Positions 37,401 to 49,899 of a stretch of DNA of 64,000 bases are shown here, one piece after another. The stretch is from Monosporascus cannonballus. Its lineage: Eukaryota > Ascomycota > Sordariomycetes > Xylariales. The stretch is taken from the NCBI GenBank assembly GCA_004154925.1, contig QJNS01000102.1, positions 186,001-250,000 of the forward strand, written 5' to 3'. Each line of letters opens with the position of its first letter. Position 1 is the first letter of the stretch. The notes below the pieces were generated by a model. That model saw nothing but the letters and a program-made list of their open reading frames with translations, had not been told where the DNA came from and made no database searches. A program made the translations under genes and the position numbers.

Positions 37401-38660
37401 TTCCTAAGCTACGCCGTATGGTCAAAATAACTATCAAAAACTGTAACGTTTGTAATAAGGCTAAGGTAATACATTATAAGCCTTACGGATTATTATAACC
37501 TACCGATATTCCTAATAAAATATAAAACATTATAATTTAGGACTTTATTACTAACTTATCTTTATTTAAAAATTTAATTACTGGAATCAAATATAACGAA
37601 ATATAAATAATTATTAACAGATTTACTAAATATAAATATTTCTTACTTTTTAAAAAAAATATAATAATAAAATAATTAGCCTACGTTTTTATCAAATAAT
37701 ACCTTAATAAACATAAAATACCTAAAAAAATCGTTTTAAACCAAAATACGTTATTTGTTTCAAAATTCGGTATTAATTTTTTAAAACAAATTAATATTAA
37801 ACTTAAATTCTTAATAACGTATTATCCTTAAAAAAATAATTAAACCGAAAAATTAAATTAAACCCTGCAATAATATTTAAAAAATTACGTTAATTATTAG
37901 CAAAATAATTAGGTAAAACTGTTATTATTGGCATAAATTACCTATAATATATTTATTAACGAAAATATGGGCGTATTTTTTTATATAATTATATACGGAT
38001 ATAACGCAAAAACAAAATAATTTAAATAACTATTTAATAAAATACCAAAAATTATTACGATTACTTTAAAAGCAAAAATATTAATTAATAAAATTAAAAC
38101 GATCCAGGCCCGTTTTCGGAATAAATTACGATTCCTTTAACGACAAATAACCTAATATTACAATAAGAAAAAAATTAAAAATTTAATTTTAGGAAAAAGA
38201 AATAAGATTTACCTATTACGCCAAAAACAAAACGTAAATTTAAACATTTTATAAATCAAAATAAAAAGGCTTAACGATAAGCTCGATTTCAAAAAACTTA
38301 AATCCTTTAAAATTAATAAAATTATTTCCAAAACTCATTACTACCTATTGTTACCTAAAAATATAAAAATACACCCTGTTTTCCACATTTCTTTACTTAA
38401 ACCAATACCTAAAAACGTTTCGTTAAAAATAGACCTAAAATTCGAAAAGGATTTTAACGAATACGAAATTAAACAAATATTGGATTCCAAAATGGTTAAA
38501 AGTAAAATTTAATCCCTAGTTAAATAAAAAGAATACTTACATAAAGAAAATACATAAAAATCATTTAATTATTTAACGAATATAATAAACCTGGTTAAGA
38601 CGTTTTACCGCCAAAATCCTGACCGATTATTTCCAATACGGCTAAGGTTATAGGCGATAA
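34430..38660 (+). pseudogene. Element G pol (protease, RT, RNase H, integrase, chromodomain)
   Basis: The protease active site is at 35293-35307 and reads IINSG, with Asn (AAT, 35299-35301) where the catalytic Asp should be; RYDIILGISWF follows at about 35515. RT spans about 35735-36400, including IKNKYFLTFINTL and an intact YLDDILIYSE (YLDD at 36271-36282). RNase H is near 36720-36780 (KTDALKYALGVIL). The integrase zinc region lies at 37320-37470 (HKDPLYKY.., CNVCNKAK), and the core follows. The chromodomain is at about 38455-38625 (YEIKQILDSKMVK, KEYLHKENT, NLVKTFYRQNPD). Stops replace expected Trp and Gln. It is inactive, but unusually legible. Confidence 0.93.
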
Positions 38661-39266
38661 TAGCCCCCTATTTAAATTAACCCCTACGGCGTTCCAATCG
38701 AAAAAAATAAATACCTCCATTAACGCATCTAACTTTAAAACAAGCTGTACTTGTTTTTTTTCTTTACAATCTTTTTCCGTATCCAGTTTTTTTCACTTTT
38801 TCAATTTATCCATATTTTTAAACCCCTTTTAAATAAACGACACCCTTTTAAAATATAATTATTCAGATTAACAATCCAACCGAACGATACGATTAAACAA
38901 TTTTTAAAACTATTAAATAACTAAACGTTTTTTTCGGTTTATCCGGAGCTTTTCGGCCCGGATATTTTCAAACGATAAAAAACAAAATATAATTCTTATC
39001 GTAAAATTAAATATTAGCCGCCAAACAGTTTTAACAATTCCTTTAACTTTCCAACATTTTGCAAAAAAGCTTTTTTTCGAAACAACGCATATACGGCATA
39101 ATTTCGAAACCAAATTAAGAAATTAACTTAATTAATTCGTAATAACTTTCAGTAAAAAATTTGACGCGTTTTCGAAGTTTATCCGATATAATTAAATATA
39201 ATATTATAACACAAAAAAGGAAAATAAATTAAGGACTTATTTTTTTTATCTTTAAGAATAAAAATC
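38660..39266 (+). other. Element G 3' region, no gene seen
   Basis: About 600 bp between the chromodomain and the polypurine tract. It is homologous, inverted, to element I on both sides of F (30832-31231 and 45585-45800), which is how I's left arm was recognised. The minus-strand open frame 38913-39113 has no support as a gene. Confidence 0.6.
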
Positions 39267-39284
39267 CTAGAAAAGAAAAAATAA
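39267..39284 (+). other. Element G polypurine tract
   Basis: CTAGAAAAGAAAAAATAA runs directly up to the 3' LTR at 39285. Confidence 0.7.
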
Positions 39285-39716
39285 TATTACATACAAAAAG
39301 GATTCCATTAAGCCCAAAGGAGGCCCAGGAAATTAAAAAACGCTCGGGATCTCCACCTCCCGTCGGATAAACCTCGGGTTTCTATTAATCTCCAAAAATA
39401 CCAGGAGACTTATGGACAACGGACGCCATGGTCTCTCGTAATCCCCAAAAACCATAAAAGATATCAAGGATAAAAAAAATATATAAGGTTTAGGTCTCCT
39501 ATGTAAATAATTACCTACTTAATTTTTCGTTCTTTAGTTATCAATTTAAGCTTTTAGCCAAAGGCAACTACATCGTTCTCTGATTAAGAAAGAAATACCT
39601 TAAAATCTCCTTAACGAACATACTGGATCATTTTTCGCCCTATTATTACCTGCAAATCAAGACCCTTTTCGGATACTGCTCATACCTCCAGGTGGATGTA
39701 TGACAGGTTCGTTACA
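39285..39716 (+). repeat. Element G 3' LTR (432 bp)
   Basis: It starts TATTACATACAAAAAGG and ends CAGGTTCGTTACA. It is less mutated than its 5' partner over its last 250 bp (CCTCCAGGTGGATGTATGACAGG). The TTACA duplication follows. Confidence 0.96.
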
Positions 39717-39721
39717 TTACA

Positions 39722-40920
39722 TGATTATAGCAATTAAAATCGACGATCGACAATACGCCTGGCGTATTAAAGATACGAAAAAAAATAATAAATTCCGATA
39801 TACGGCTAATACCAGCGTTTCTTAACGCGGTAACATTTCTCACGACATAAAACCGGAACTCATAGAACTAAAAGCTACTTATAGAAAAAACTAGAACTAG
39901 ATAAAATATTACAATTTTAACAAAATAGAGCATAAAATAATATGATATAAGGCATCTAAGAAACTCTGTTAAAACGACTAAAAACTAGTATCAAAAAAAC
40001 AATCCAAAAAAAACTAGAAAAACAGAAGCAAATCTATTAACATAATTCAAAATAAGTATATACCAGGTCCCCTATAGAAAAAAGTCCAACGAGAAATGCG
40101 AAAAGCCAAAAAGAACTAACTGAATAAATATCGCAAATATAATAAAAAGCATTATAAAAATAATTACGCAAATATCAGGATTGGAGAGAAGAAATCTGTC
40201 CCGGAACATCTAATCGATACGGCAAAATACATGCTATATATTTTCGACGACGAGAATATCCCGGTTACGAAATGTAGAAACAATATACTTACGGACAAAT
40301 TACCCGTATATACTATAAAAAATTCGATTTTTTAAACCGTACCGAAAATAACAAAAACAATAAATAATAATATCGGTACTTTCGAACTATAACCCCAGAA
40401 AATATTTAATAACTAGCCAAAATAAAAAGTTGATTTAAAAAAGGTTAATACTTATAAAAATCCCTTTTTTATTATTATTAATAATATAATTACTAAACAA
40501 AAAAAGATTTAATTTGATATATAATTAAAATCCAGTGTTAAAAAAGTATTACAAATTTTTATTTTTAATTAGTATTTATTATAAACCTTTACGAAAAAAA
40601 CGGTATTAAAAATACGGTAATTTATAAAACGGTTCTAGAAAGATAATTAATATAACGTATAATAGGATATAATTGTAAATATAAAAGAACAATTTATTGG
40701 ATAAGAAAAGAAATTATAGTAGAATTAAAAGCAATTAATACGATTCCAAAAAACAATATGCCGGCAATAATAACAAATATAGCAACATAACGCGTTAAAG
40801 GCAAAAACGTAGATAAGGTTCGACAAATTCGAAAAGGAATTAAAAAAGAAAATTAGCTGTAAAAAAACCGCAAAATAATAAGACTTAAAAATGTTAAAGA
40901 GAATTTCCAAAACAGGCTTT
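39722..40920 (+). pseudogene. Element F gag, second part
   Basis: It resumes after G with IIAIKIDDRQYAWRIK, then a less readable middle. A conserved gag-end block follows at about 40200-40330: VPEHLIDTAKYM, YIFDDENIPVTK, NNILTDKLPVYT. The same block is recognisable in B and C, so it is a family trait. The remainder to 40920 is Lys/Gln-rich with many stops. The minus-strand frame 40725-40910 is a shadow. Confidence 0.75.
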
Positions 40921-43900
40921 AAACGTAAGAATAAAAGCTATTAATAACCTTATCATTTTGGATATACAAATCGGAACGCATCAATATATTGTAATAATAA
41001 ATTACAAAACTTTAATCTGGAATTATATTATACCAGATATAGTTAATAAACTTAAATTATTATAAAGATATAAGTTAAAACCTTATATAACGATAAATAC
41101 GGAAGGTTAAAAATTTGTTTACAATAATGAAAAAATTATACGCAAAATTAATTATTTTGAGATTCTTAGTTAAGAACGATACTAGATAGTTAATTTCGAT
41201 ATTATTTTATTTGGAAATTATAATATAATTTTGAGATTACTATAAATAGGCCAATATAGAATTTTAATTAATAAAACGATTGACCAGGTAAGGTGTATAA
41301 TATATCTTATTAATAGATAAAAAAATTCTTAATATTCGATTGAAAATAACGACGAATATAAATATAAGAATACGACAGAAACCTTATTACTTAAAACGAC
41401 AAAACACAAAAAGGACAATAGATATTAAAAATATACGACGTATCGTTATTACTATTAAAGTAAAATTAAAATAACTAATTAACGATCTAAAATAGCAGCC
41501 GTAAAAATCAAAGAATCTGACCAATATGCTATTACAGTATCATAAATATAGGCAATTTCTCAAAAAAGAATTCGATACGAATATATTAAAATATAATAAA
41601 TAAAATTATAAAATAGTTCTTTAAAAAAGATCCTTAACGAAGTTTTATCTTATTTACAACTTTAGCGGAAAAAAATTACGTATTTTTAAGAAATACCTGA
41701 AACACTAGTTACAAAAAGAATAGATGCGACTTTCGAAATTATTAACAAAATACCTTATAATGTTTGTATCTAAAAAAAAATAGAAAATTACGATTTGTAG
41801 TTAATTAGAGAAAATTAAACGATATCATTATGAAAATCGAATATTACTACCCTTAATCATAAAAATAAAAAGCCGGCTTTACGGAACTTAATAATTTACG
41901 ACAATTAGATCTTAGAAATAAATATAACCTAATCAAAATAAAAAAGGATATAAATAAGAAATAGCCTTTAGGACGAAATACGGCTTATTTAAGTACTTAG
42001 TTATATTTATGGGATTTACGAACGCACTAATAATTTTCCAAAAAATAATTAATTATGTATTACGAAAATACCTCGGTATCTTTGTGGTATGCTATTTCAA
42101 CGACATTTTTATTTTCTTAAAAACGGAAAAAAATATATATAGGATACGTTCATAAAGGTTTTTAAGCTTTATATGATATAAACTTATTTATTAACGTAAA
42201 AAAAAAATCAGTTGTAGGTACAAAAAGTAAAATATCTGGGATATATTATTATCCTAGGATATATCGGGATGGATTTAAAAAAGATCGTTATAGTTATAGA
42301 ATAACAGACACCAATAACAGTTAAGGAGGTATAGGCATTTTTTGGATTAGCTAGTTATTATAAAAAGTTTATTAAAAACTTTAGCAGAATAATTATACTT
42401 TTAATAAACCTTGTAAAAAAGGTTTAAATAGACGTTATATACGGAAAAGGTATTTTAAGATATTAAGGACATGGTTATTAACGAACCAATATTAATTTTG
42501 TACGATTTAAACCGCTTCGTTAAGTTAGAAATCGATATTTCGGATTACGCATTAGGTTTAATGATCGAATAACGAAATAATTAATGGAAAGTATATGTTA
42601 TTGTATTTTTAATATATGTTAAAAAGAGCCGAATTTAATTACGGTACTCCAGATAAGAAATTTATAGTTATTATTATAGTATTTAAAAAGTTTAAGTATT
42701 TCTTAAAGGAAAGTTTGTATCAGGTTAAAGTTTATACGGATTATCAAAATTATACTCGTTTTATTACGACTAAGGAACTTACAAAACAATAATTTCGTTA
42801 TACGAAAAAATTGGCTAATTTCGATTTCGTTATTATCCATAGAAAAGGTTTAAAGAATAGTAAAATAAATGCCCTAAGTAAGCGATTAAATTTCGAAAAG
42901 AAATTGGTTAAAATTAATTATATAATTTTCGATATCATTATAAAAAATTATTTACGCTTGCGATAAATTGCGATAATTCGGATAAGATCTTTCGATATAT
43001 AGAAGAAAATTTAGTAACGTAACGACGGTTTTCCAGAAAATTAAAAAAAGGATGAGATATAAATTCCAAAAGAATACTAAAAAGATTTAAGACGAAATAT
43101 ATACGAATATTAGTTATCTAGATATTTAGAGATTTATGAGACTTTAAAACAGCTTTAACGTATAAATTGTTTTTTTAGAATAAAATTAATAATATAGGAA
43201 ATGACACGATAATACGATATTTACGCCAAAATAAAAGCGCGACGATATAAGTTATATAAAGAATTATACTTATTACCAGTTATAAAACGGTTATATTATT
43301 TCATTATATTTAGTTTTATTACCAAATGCTTTATGTTAAAAAATTCAATTATAGAAATATATCACGATAGTATTTTCGTGCTCGTCGACCGATTTCCGAA
43401 ATCTCTTTATTTTTTTATTATATTACGAAAATACGGACGCCGAACAAATGGTCTATATTTTTTTCAAATATATGTTTAGCATATACGGATTACTAATAAA
43501 AATTATTTTAAATAAAGCATCGACGTTCGCATTAAAACTTTAATAAGGCCTAATAATATAGATCGGCATAAATTACAAATTATTTAACGTGTTTAAATTA
43601 TAAATAAATAAATAAATAAAACGAATAAAGTAAACTTTAAAAACTTAATTCCGATATTATATTAATTATGCATAAACTAATTAGGTTAAAAAGTTATTAA
43701 TCGCATAATTAGCTTATAGTACCAATTATTATAAAAATATTAAGATAATATCTGCGAAGATAAATTTTTGTTTTATTTTAAAAGTTTATAAAAATATAGG
43801 TGATGATAATCCAATTAATGTTAAAACAATTTTTACGTGAAAATAATTACGATAATTGTATTAAAAGATAAAAATAGAATAAGAATTTATACGAAATCAA

Positions 43901-44350
43901 ATAAGTAAATATTATAACTAGAAAAGATTAAAAGAATTAACTTTTGAAAAGGGGAAAATAGTTTCTCTCATTATAAAAAATATTTAAATAAAGGGACCTA
44001 GCAAAAAATTCGATTTTAAGTATATCGATCCATATAAAATTGCTAAGCAAATCTCAGAAAATATTTATTAATTGAAATCTTTCCCAAAAGTTAAATCTTA
44101 GCTAATTTTTTACGTTGTTTTATTCGAATTAACAGCAGATATAGTGAAAATATATACGGTATAGGACGATATAGAAATAAAAGACGAATAGACGTACGAA
44201 GTGGAAAAGATTTTCGATATACAAAAACAAAACGGATTTACCTAATATATAATTAAGTAAAAAAAATACCCGGACTCCGAAAATACCTAGAAACTTACTA
44301 AAAGTCTTATTGACGCCTAACGTTTATTAAAGAAATTTTATTAATAGCGA
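40920..44350 (+). pseudogene. Element F pol (protease to chromodomain)
   Basis: The protease begins near 40935 (NNLIILDIQIGTHQYIV) and ends with NYNIILRLL near 41215. The RT catalytic box at 42093-42104 reads YFND (first Asp changed to Asn), then IFIF. RNase H is at about 42475-42570 (INEPILILYDL, KLEIDISDYALGLMI). The integrase zinc region is near 43180-43240 with an ..IYAKIKARRYK.. block, then ITEIYHDSIFVLVDRF-like core sequence near 43350-43400. The chromodomain is at 44195-44345 (TYEVEKIFDIQKQNGFT, KKYPDSENT). Decay is intermediate between B and C. Confidence 0.86.
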
Positions 44351-44943
44351 TAAATACCTTTTAATTAATAACCGACTGGTTAATAACCGGGATATCGAGT
44401 TAATCGGCCGCGGCCTGCGTTAACGTAATAGCCGTAACGGCGGTTTTTAATTATTCCTGTTTTTTTTTCAAAACGTTTAAATTCTTTTATAATTTCCGTA
44501 CTCTTAATATTTCGACGAAGTATTTCGATATTATAATAACGGAACAGTCGCTTTTATTTTTGCAAACGGTCCAGTTTATTAGCAGCTATTTGTAATATTT
44601 TATAAGCCTGCTTTTTTTACGTTTTAAATAATCCTTTTTATCTAGAAATTCCTGATGTGTAACTTTTAAAAAACCAAAAATATCGTAAAAACCGCCGTTA
44701 TGGATATAGTACGTATATTTTAAAAAAACCCCGCGCAATTTTGTACTTTATATTTTTCTTTTTATAACGGATATAAGAAAATATTTTAAAATTAAGTCCT
44801 TTAATACGTTTTAAAAAAAATAAAAACGTTCATACACTTAAAAAACGAGATTTTTTAATATAACCCGATATAATAAATATAAAGAAAAGAAGGTTATTTA
44901 CTAAAAGTTAAAAACGAATAATTTGATATTTAAGGGCAAAGAT
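44350..44943 (+). other. Element F 3' region, no gene seen
   Basis: About 600 bp after the chromodomain. The first 100 bp are relatively GC-rich (ATCGGCCGCGGCCTGCG near 44404-44420). No frame is convincing. The counterpart in C is 29700-30350. Confidence 0.5.
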
Positions 44944-44962
44944 CCTAGAAAGGAAAAGATCG
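44944..44962 (+). other. Element F polypurine tract
   Basis: CCTAGAAAGGAAAAGATCG abuts the first seven bases of the 3' LTR (44963-44969). Confidence 0.65.
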
Positions 44963-45584
44963 TATTATATGTAAGATAATGGACAGCTGTGAGCTGGGTG
45001 AGGTGATCTCCGACCAGTCGTAGAGCAGATTGCAAGAAGTAAGTGTATTAGGTTACCTCCATCTGGCGTTTCCCACTAGCTGCCGGATGGTGGATTTATA
45101 CTAGTGAGTGGGTCGGTAGCTGATCGGTGGCTGGTCGGCTACCAGCCTCATCCTCATAGGGGCTGTATTCTCACATTATAATATTGCTGTCTTAGCTTCC
45201 TTGCGGACGATCGGGCTTACAAAAAAGATAAACCCCGATTACCGCTATAAGGTTACGTAACTAGTTCAAAGGTTTTAAGATGCCAAATATTTTAACCCTT
45301 TTAAGCTGATAAAGAAGCTTAAAGAGCTTAATGGGCTTAAGGGTTTAAGCCGCTTAAGCACCTTAAGCCAGAACGAAAATATATACGTTTATTACTTCTA
45401 TAATTTAAATAGTTTTAGTTTGTAATACTAATCAATATTAATCGTTTGTAATACGATTTTTGTGCTTTTAATATTAAAAGACGTAATTAAATTATTTTAT
45501 TGCTATGAAGTCCTACGATACTCCTGTTAATATAAACTCGTACGACTCAGGTTTAATAGTTGGTTAAACCGCCTAGCCATCACA
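44963..45584 (+). repeat. Element F 3' LTR, split by H (7 + 404 bp)
   Basis: Bases 44963-44969 (TATTATA) plus 45181-45584 give 411 bp, exactly the length of the 5' LTR. It ends GCCTAGCCATCACA and is followed by the TGTTT duplication. It preserves the TTAAGC-rich U3 (45181-45370). Confidence 0.92.
44970..45175 (+). repeat. Solo LTR H, element E family (206 bp)
   Basis: It starts TGTAAGATAATGG and ends TATTCTCACA, flanked by a perfect TTATA duplication (44965-44969 and 45176-45180). No internal sequence is attached, so it is a solo LTR left by recombination between two LTRs. It is the least mutated copy of this LTR in the window (GAGCTGGGTGAGGTGATCTCC). Its transcriptional orientation was not fixed independently; + here means only the strand as written, which is the same as in E's LTRs. 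Confidence 0.93.
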
Positions 45585-45779
45585 TGTTTAGATTGTTAAT
45601 CGGAATAATTATATTTTTAAAAAATATTATTGTTTAAACAGAGCTTAAAAATACAAACAAACTGAAAAAACAGCAAATATTAAAAAGAATAACGGCTTAT
45701 CAAAATGAAAGAGGTACTATTTATTTTCTAAATCGATATTATAATAAAAACCGATATTGTTTTCGATTAAAAGGTTGTT

Positions 45780-48700
45780 AAGATTAATTTAAGGCCGGAG
45801 CTCTTATTGTTTGCAACCTTGGCCGCTTTGTAGGCGATCGGTTAATGTTTTAACGATAAAACGTTTTAACTAGATTTATTACGTTCGTTAAATAGTTAAA
45901 TAATTTTCAAATATTTTCTTTATATAGGTATTTTTCTTATTTAACTAGGTATTAGATCTTGTTTTTAATTATTTTAAAGTCCTGTATTTTATCGATTCCA
46001 TATTTATGGTTATTATCTTTTTTAATTTTAAAAACTACTTTTAAAAAACCATTTTTAGCAGTTAATATACGCAAAAAAAGTGAAATATAAGATATATTCG
46101 TACGTTTTTAACTAAAGATAATTAATAATTGGTTTTGGAAATAACTTTATTTATTCTTAACGGGCCAGGTTTTTTGAAATTAAACTTATTACTAGCTTTT
46201 TTTCCTTTTAATTTGGAAAGTATTTAAAATAACGTTTTATTTTTAAAGTAATAAGTAAGCTTTATATTCATTTAATAAAATTAATTCTCTAAATCTTCAT
46301 TATAATATTAAAATCTCTGTTATTCAAAAAGTATAATTCTGTTTATAATTTTGTTTATATTATTTTAATTCTTATTACTCCAGATTGTATTTCTAAAACT
46401 ATTGTAACGATTTTTCGAATTTTATGAAACGAGTATTCGAGTTATTTTGTTTTGTTTTATATTCGTATATAGCTGTATAAAGAAATATACTCAAGTTTTG
46501 GTTAACAAATATGTTATAAGTAATATGCGTTAATAATAAATATTTTACCTAATTATTGTGCTAGTAATTAACTTAATTTCGAAAATATTAATTTAAGATT
46601 TGATTTAATTTTTCGGTTTAGTCATCAGTTTAAAAGTAATGAATTATTAAAAATTTAAACTTCATATCGATTCGCTTAAAAGAAATTAATATCAAATTTA
46701 AAGGGAAAATACTTATATTAGTTAAAGACGACTTTTTCTAGTATTTCGTATTTATTTAAATAATATCGAATTAAAACTTAAACTAACTATTTTGTCTTTA
46801 GGTTGTTTACAAACGGTAAAAACACTTATATTTGATTAATTTTGTACTAATTACTTGCATTTCATTATATTCAATTTTAATAAATAGAACCTTAGACCAG
46901 AAAATTAATAAGAAATATTAAAATTATAATATTCTATATTTTATTAGAAAATATTAATAGGTTGTATTACTTCGTAAGATATATAACATATTACTTTAGT
47001 TTTATGACTAATAATATATTTCTGGATATCTTCTTAAATTATTTATTTAAATCTAAAAAATCATAGTTTTTTCGTAATCTTTTAAAAATTTTAATAATTT
47101 CTAAAAATTCGTACCATAAGCTTTAACAAAATTGGTTTACGAATTAGTTTTATTTAATTTTAGAGATATAAACTATGCAGTAATATTATGTATAATGTTA
47201 TGCTATTTGTTTAATTATTAAATTTCTTTAAATCGTTTTACCTTAGAAAAATTCCGAAATTACGTTATAAATTTAAATGTTAATATTACTTTATTTCACA
47301 GAGTTAGATAAGAAAACTTTTAGTATATTACAATATTTATATATGTTATAAGCATTCTAAAATTGTACTTTCTTTACAATTACAAATATGCGTTTAAATA
47401 ATGTTTTTTTAAATGTAATATATATAAAAGTTAAATCTCGATATGAAAATTATATAAACTTTTAATTTTTATTTAGTTTTTGTCTTTTTATAAATCGAAT
47501 AAGCTTTTTATAATTGAAAGAAATATCGAAAAGTTTTCCAATTTTATTACAGAGAATTTAATGGTTTTAAAGATATTGATAATTATTAAAGATTTCTTAT
47601 TATAAATTAGATATTGAAATTTTGTATTACGAAATATCCTTAAGTATAATGCTATTAAACACTATTTTCTATTTTTTTATTATTTTAGAATTATGCTTAA
47701 AACGCACTTTAAACTATCTCTTTTCAATTATCCTTTTATTAGTATTAAATAATTATATTATAAATTCTTTAATAATTTGTCTTTAAATATTTTAAAAGTT
47801 TTCTTAATTTTTTCACAAAACTCGAATCTTTCACGTATTCTTTCGTAATAAATTTCGTTAACAATTAAATTATATTTCTGTATCATTTATTTACGTTATG
47901 TACGTGATTTTTAGATCTTAAAATTTGCTATATATGTATAACGTTTGCTGTAGATAAAAGAAATTAATTCCCAATTACGTTTAATTTGGAACTTTGGATT
48001 TGAATTTGCTCGATAATAAAGGTAGGTTCTGCAAAGTCCAGTCTCTATATATATTGTACTTTTTTAGCAGGATTTATTTGAATATTTATTTCGTTTAAAG
48101 TTTTAAAATGAGTAAAAATATTATTAAAATAAATAAATCTAAATTTATATAAACAGTTTTTAAATATAATAATAATTAAATCTTTAAAAGTTTATTAATG
48201 TGTTAATCAATCCTATATATATTATTCGGTATTCGTAACGCTCGTTTATTATTTTAAACATTACTTTCTATTTTCATCTTAAATTGTTTTGATTTTATAA
48301 TAACCCTAGGGAAATTAAAAGTAATACACTATTTTGCTTCATTAACGTTTTTGTAAATGTATTCGAAAAGATTAAAAATATTTATTTTCAATTAAAAAAT
48401 TATTCAATTATTTGTATTTAGTTCGTTTTCAATAAATAATGTTTTTATTTTTCGTTACTTTCTTTGTCGTTTTGTATTTTTAGTAATGTAACAACTGGAT
48501 ATTTAATAAGAAATTAGAAAAATTAAATATATCTTTTTTAAATTCTAATCATATACTTTTTTTTATAAAATCTTTATTTTTTTAGATTTATATAATGAAG
48601 TTTGTAAAATTTAATGTAATACCTTTTCCAATAAGTATTTGACAATTTTATTAATTCTACTGTTGTAATTTTTAAATCTTTTTAAAATGTCTTTTAATAG

Positions 48701-49700
48701 CTTGGTAACCTTTCGATATATAAGCGATATAATAAAGGTTTGAGCCAAAATTCGACGTTTTCGAATTATAAAATAAATCTTCCAGTAAATTGTTTTTAAT
48801 CACATGATATTATTGTTTTAGGAAAAATTTGGTTTTTTAAATTAATACGTAAATTACTAAATTTAAGTTTCAATATATCTAATAAAATTTTAAGTTTTGA
48901 AATATTGGCGATATTTAGTATGTACTATTAATAATATTTTTAAATTTATATTATAAATATAAGGTTTTTTTGCAAAGTTCATTCGTTTTTGTATTTAAAT
49001 AGGCTTTTATATACCGTACGTAATTTATTAAACTTTAATTTTTATTTTATAAAATCTCGTATATTTTGATCATGTTAAAACAAATAAATTTTCTGTCTTT
49101 AAATTAATTATGGCCTTAAACGTTTTGCTTTTATATTAATAAGAAATTTTGATTTGGTTATATATATCTTTTTAATACTTTATATAAAGTTTTATAAATT
49201 TGAAATCTTCGATATTTTAATGTCGAAAATTCTTAACCTTTTTTAATTGGTATAATTTGGTTATGGAAAAGAGTTTTTATTTTCCAATCTTTTTACTTAC
49301 CTACTAAGTACAATAATTATTTATATCTTTGCATTATTTCTGTGGATGTACTGGTATTCACACATAATTACTTTTTAATTTGTTTTTCACTTCTGTCGTT
49401 CTTAGCTTATAAAGTCAAAAATATAATTTTGTAAAATATTATTTTTATATTTGAAAATTGATATTGAATACATGATTTTAAATAATAATAAAAGTATTTT
49501 TAATATAGTCTTTGGATGTTATTTCAAGGTAAAAGATAAATAATAAATTTAAGATATTCTAGTTGACGAAAAGTCTTATATATTAATATTTATCGTTAAA
49601 TTTAATAAGTATTTCGTTATTCTATTCTGGCTAAAAGTTATTATATTTTTGTTTTAATATAAGTAAGGTAATTGTTTTAATAACACATAATAAAGTATAG
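45780..49700 (-). pseudogene. Element I pol (integrase-chromodomain end at left, RT at 48.1 kb)
   Basis: The minus strand at about 45860-46060 reads YGIDKIQDFKIIKNKI, YLVK, EKYLYKENI, LFNYLTNVINLVKTFYR. This is the same chromodomain ending as in G (38455-38625), and the following PTKRPRLQTIRAPALN also has a counterpart in G. The RT box at 48120-48131 reads YFNN, followed by IFTH, matching G's YLDDILIY region. Integrase and RNase H lie between but are too decayed to mark. It is non-functional. Confidence 0.75.
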
Positions 49701-49899
49701 TAAATCGTAATGATATATATGCGACTTTTTAATATATATCGTATATTTTAAAAACTTATAAAACTTAAGACATAATTCTCTCTGACTTTTAACATTTAAT
49801 CTAAATTCATCACATTTATTATATATTTTATATTTAAAAATATTAAGGTAATAAATATTTTCTTGTCTTGTAATTCATTTAAAAAGTATATATGTTAAA

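Larger units (their letters stand above)
32486..39716 (+). mobile_element. Element G: full-length Gypsy chromovirus nested in F
   Basis: A 7231-bp element with two 432-bp LTRs and a perfect TTACA duplication (32481-32485 and 39717-39721). The gag zinc knuckle, protease, RT with YLDD, RNase H, integrase and chromodomain are all visible in order on the plus strand. It is the same family as element I, whose decayed body lies in the opposite orientation at 45.6-51.9 kb. Confidence 0.96.
31232..45584 (+). mobile_element. Element F: Gypsy chromovirus split by G and solo LTR H
   Basis: Two 411-bp LTRs (31232-31642; 44963-44969 joined to 45181-45584) are flanked by a perfect TGTTT duplication (31227-31231 and 45585-45589). 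Subtracting G and H with their duplications leaves about 6.9 kb, the size of the relatives. Gag is split at 32485/39722; pol runs 40920-44350 on the plus strand. F lies inside the 3' region of element I. Confidence 0.94.
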
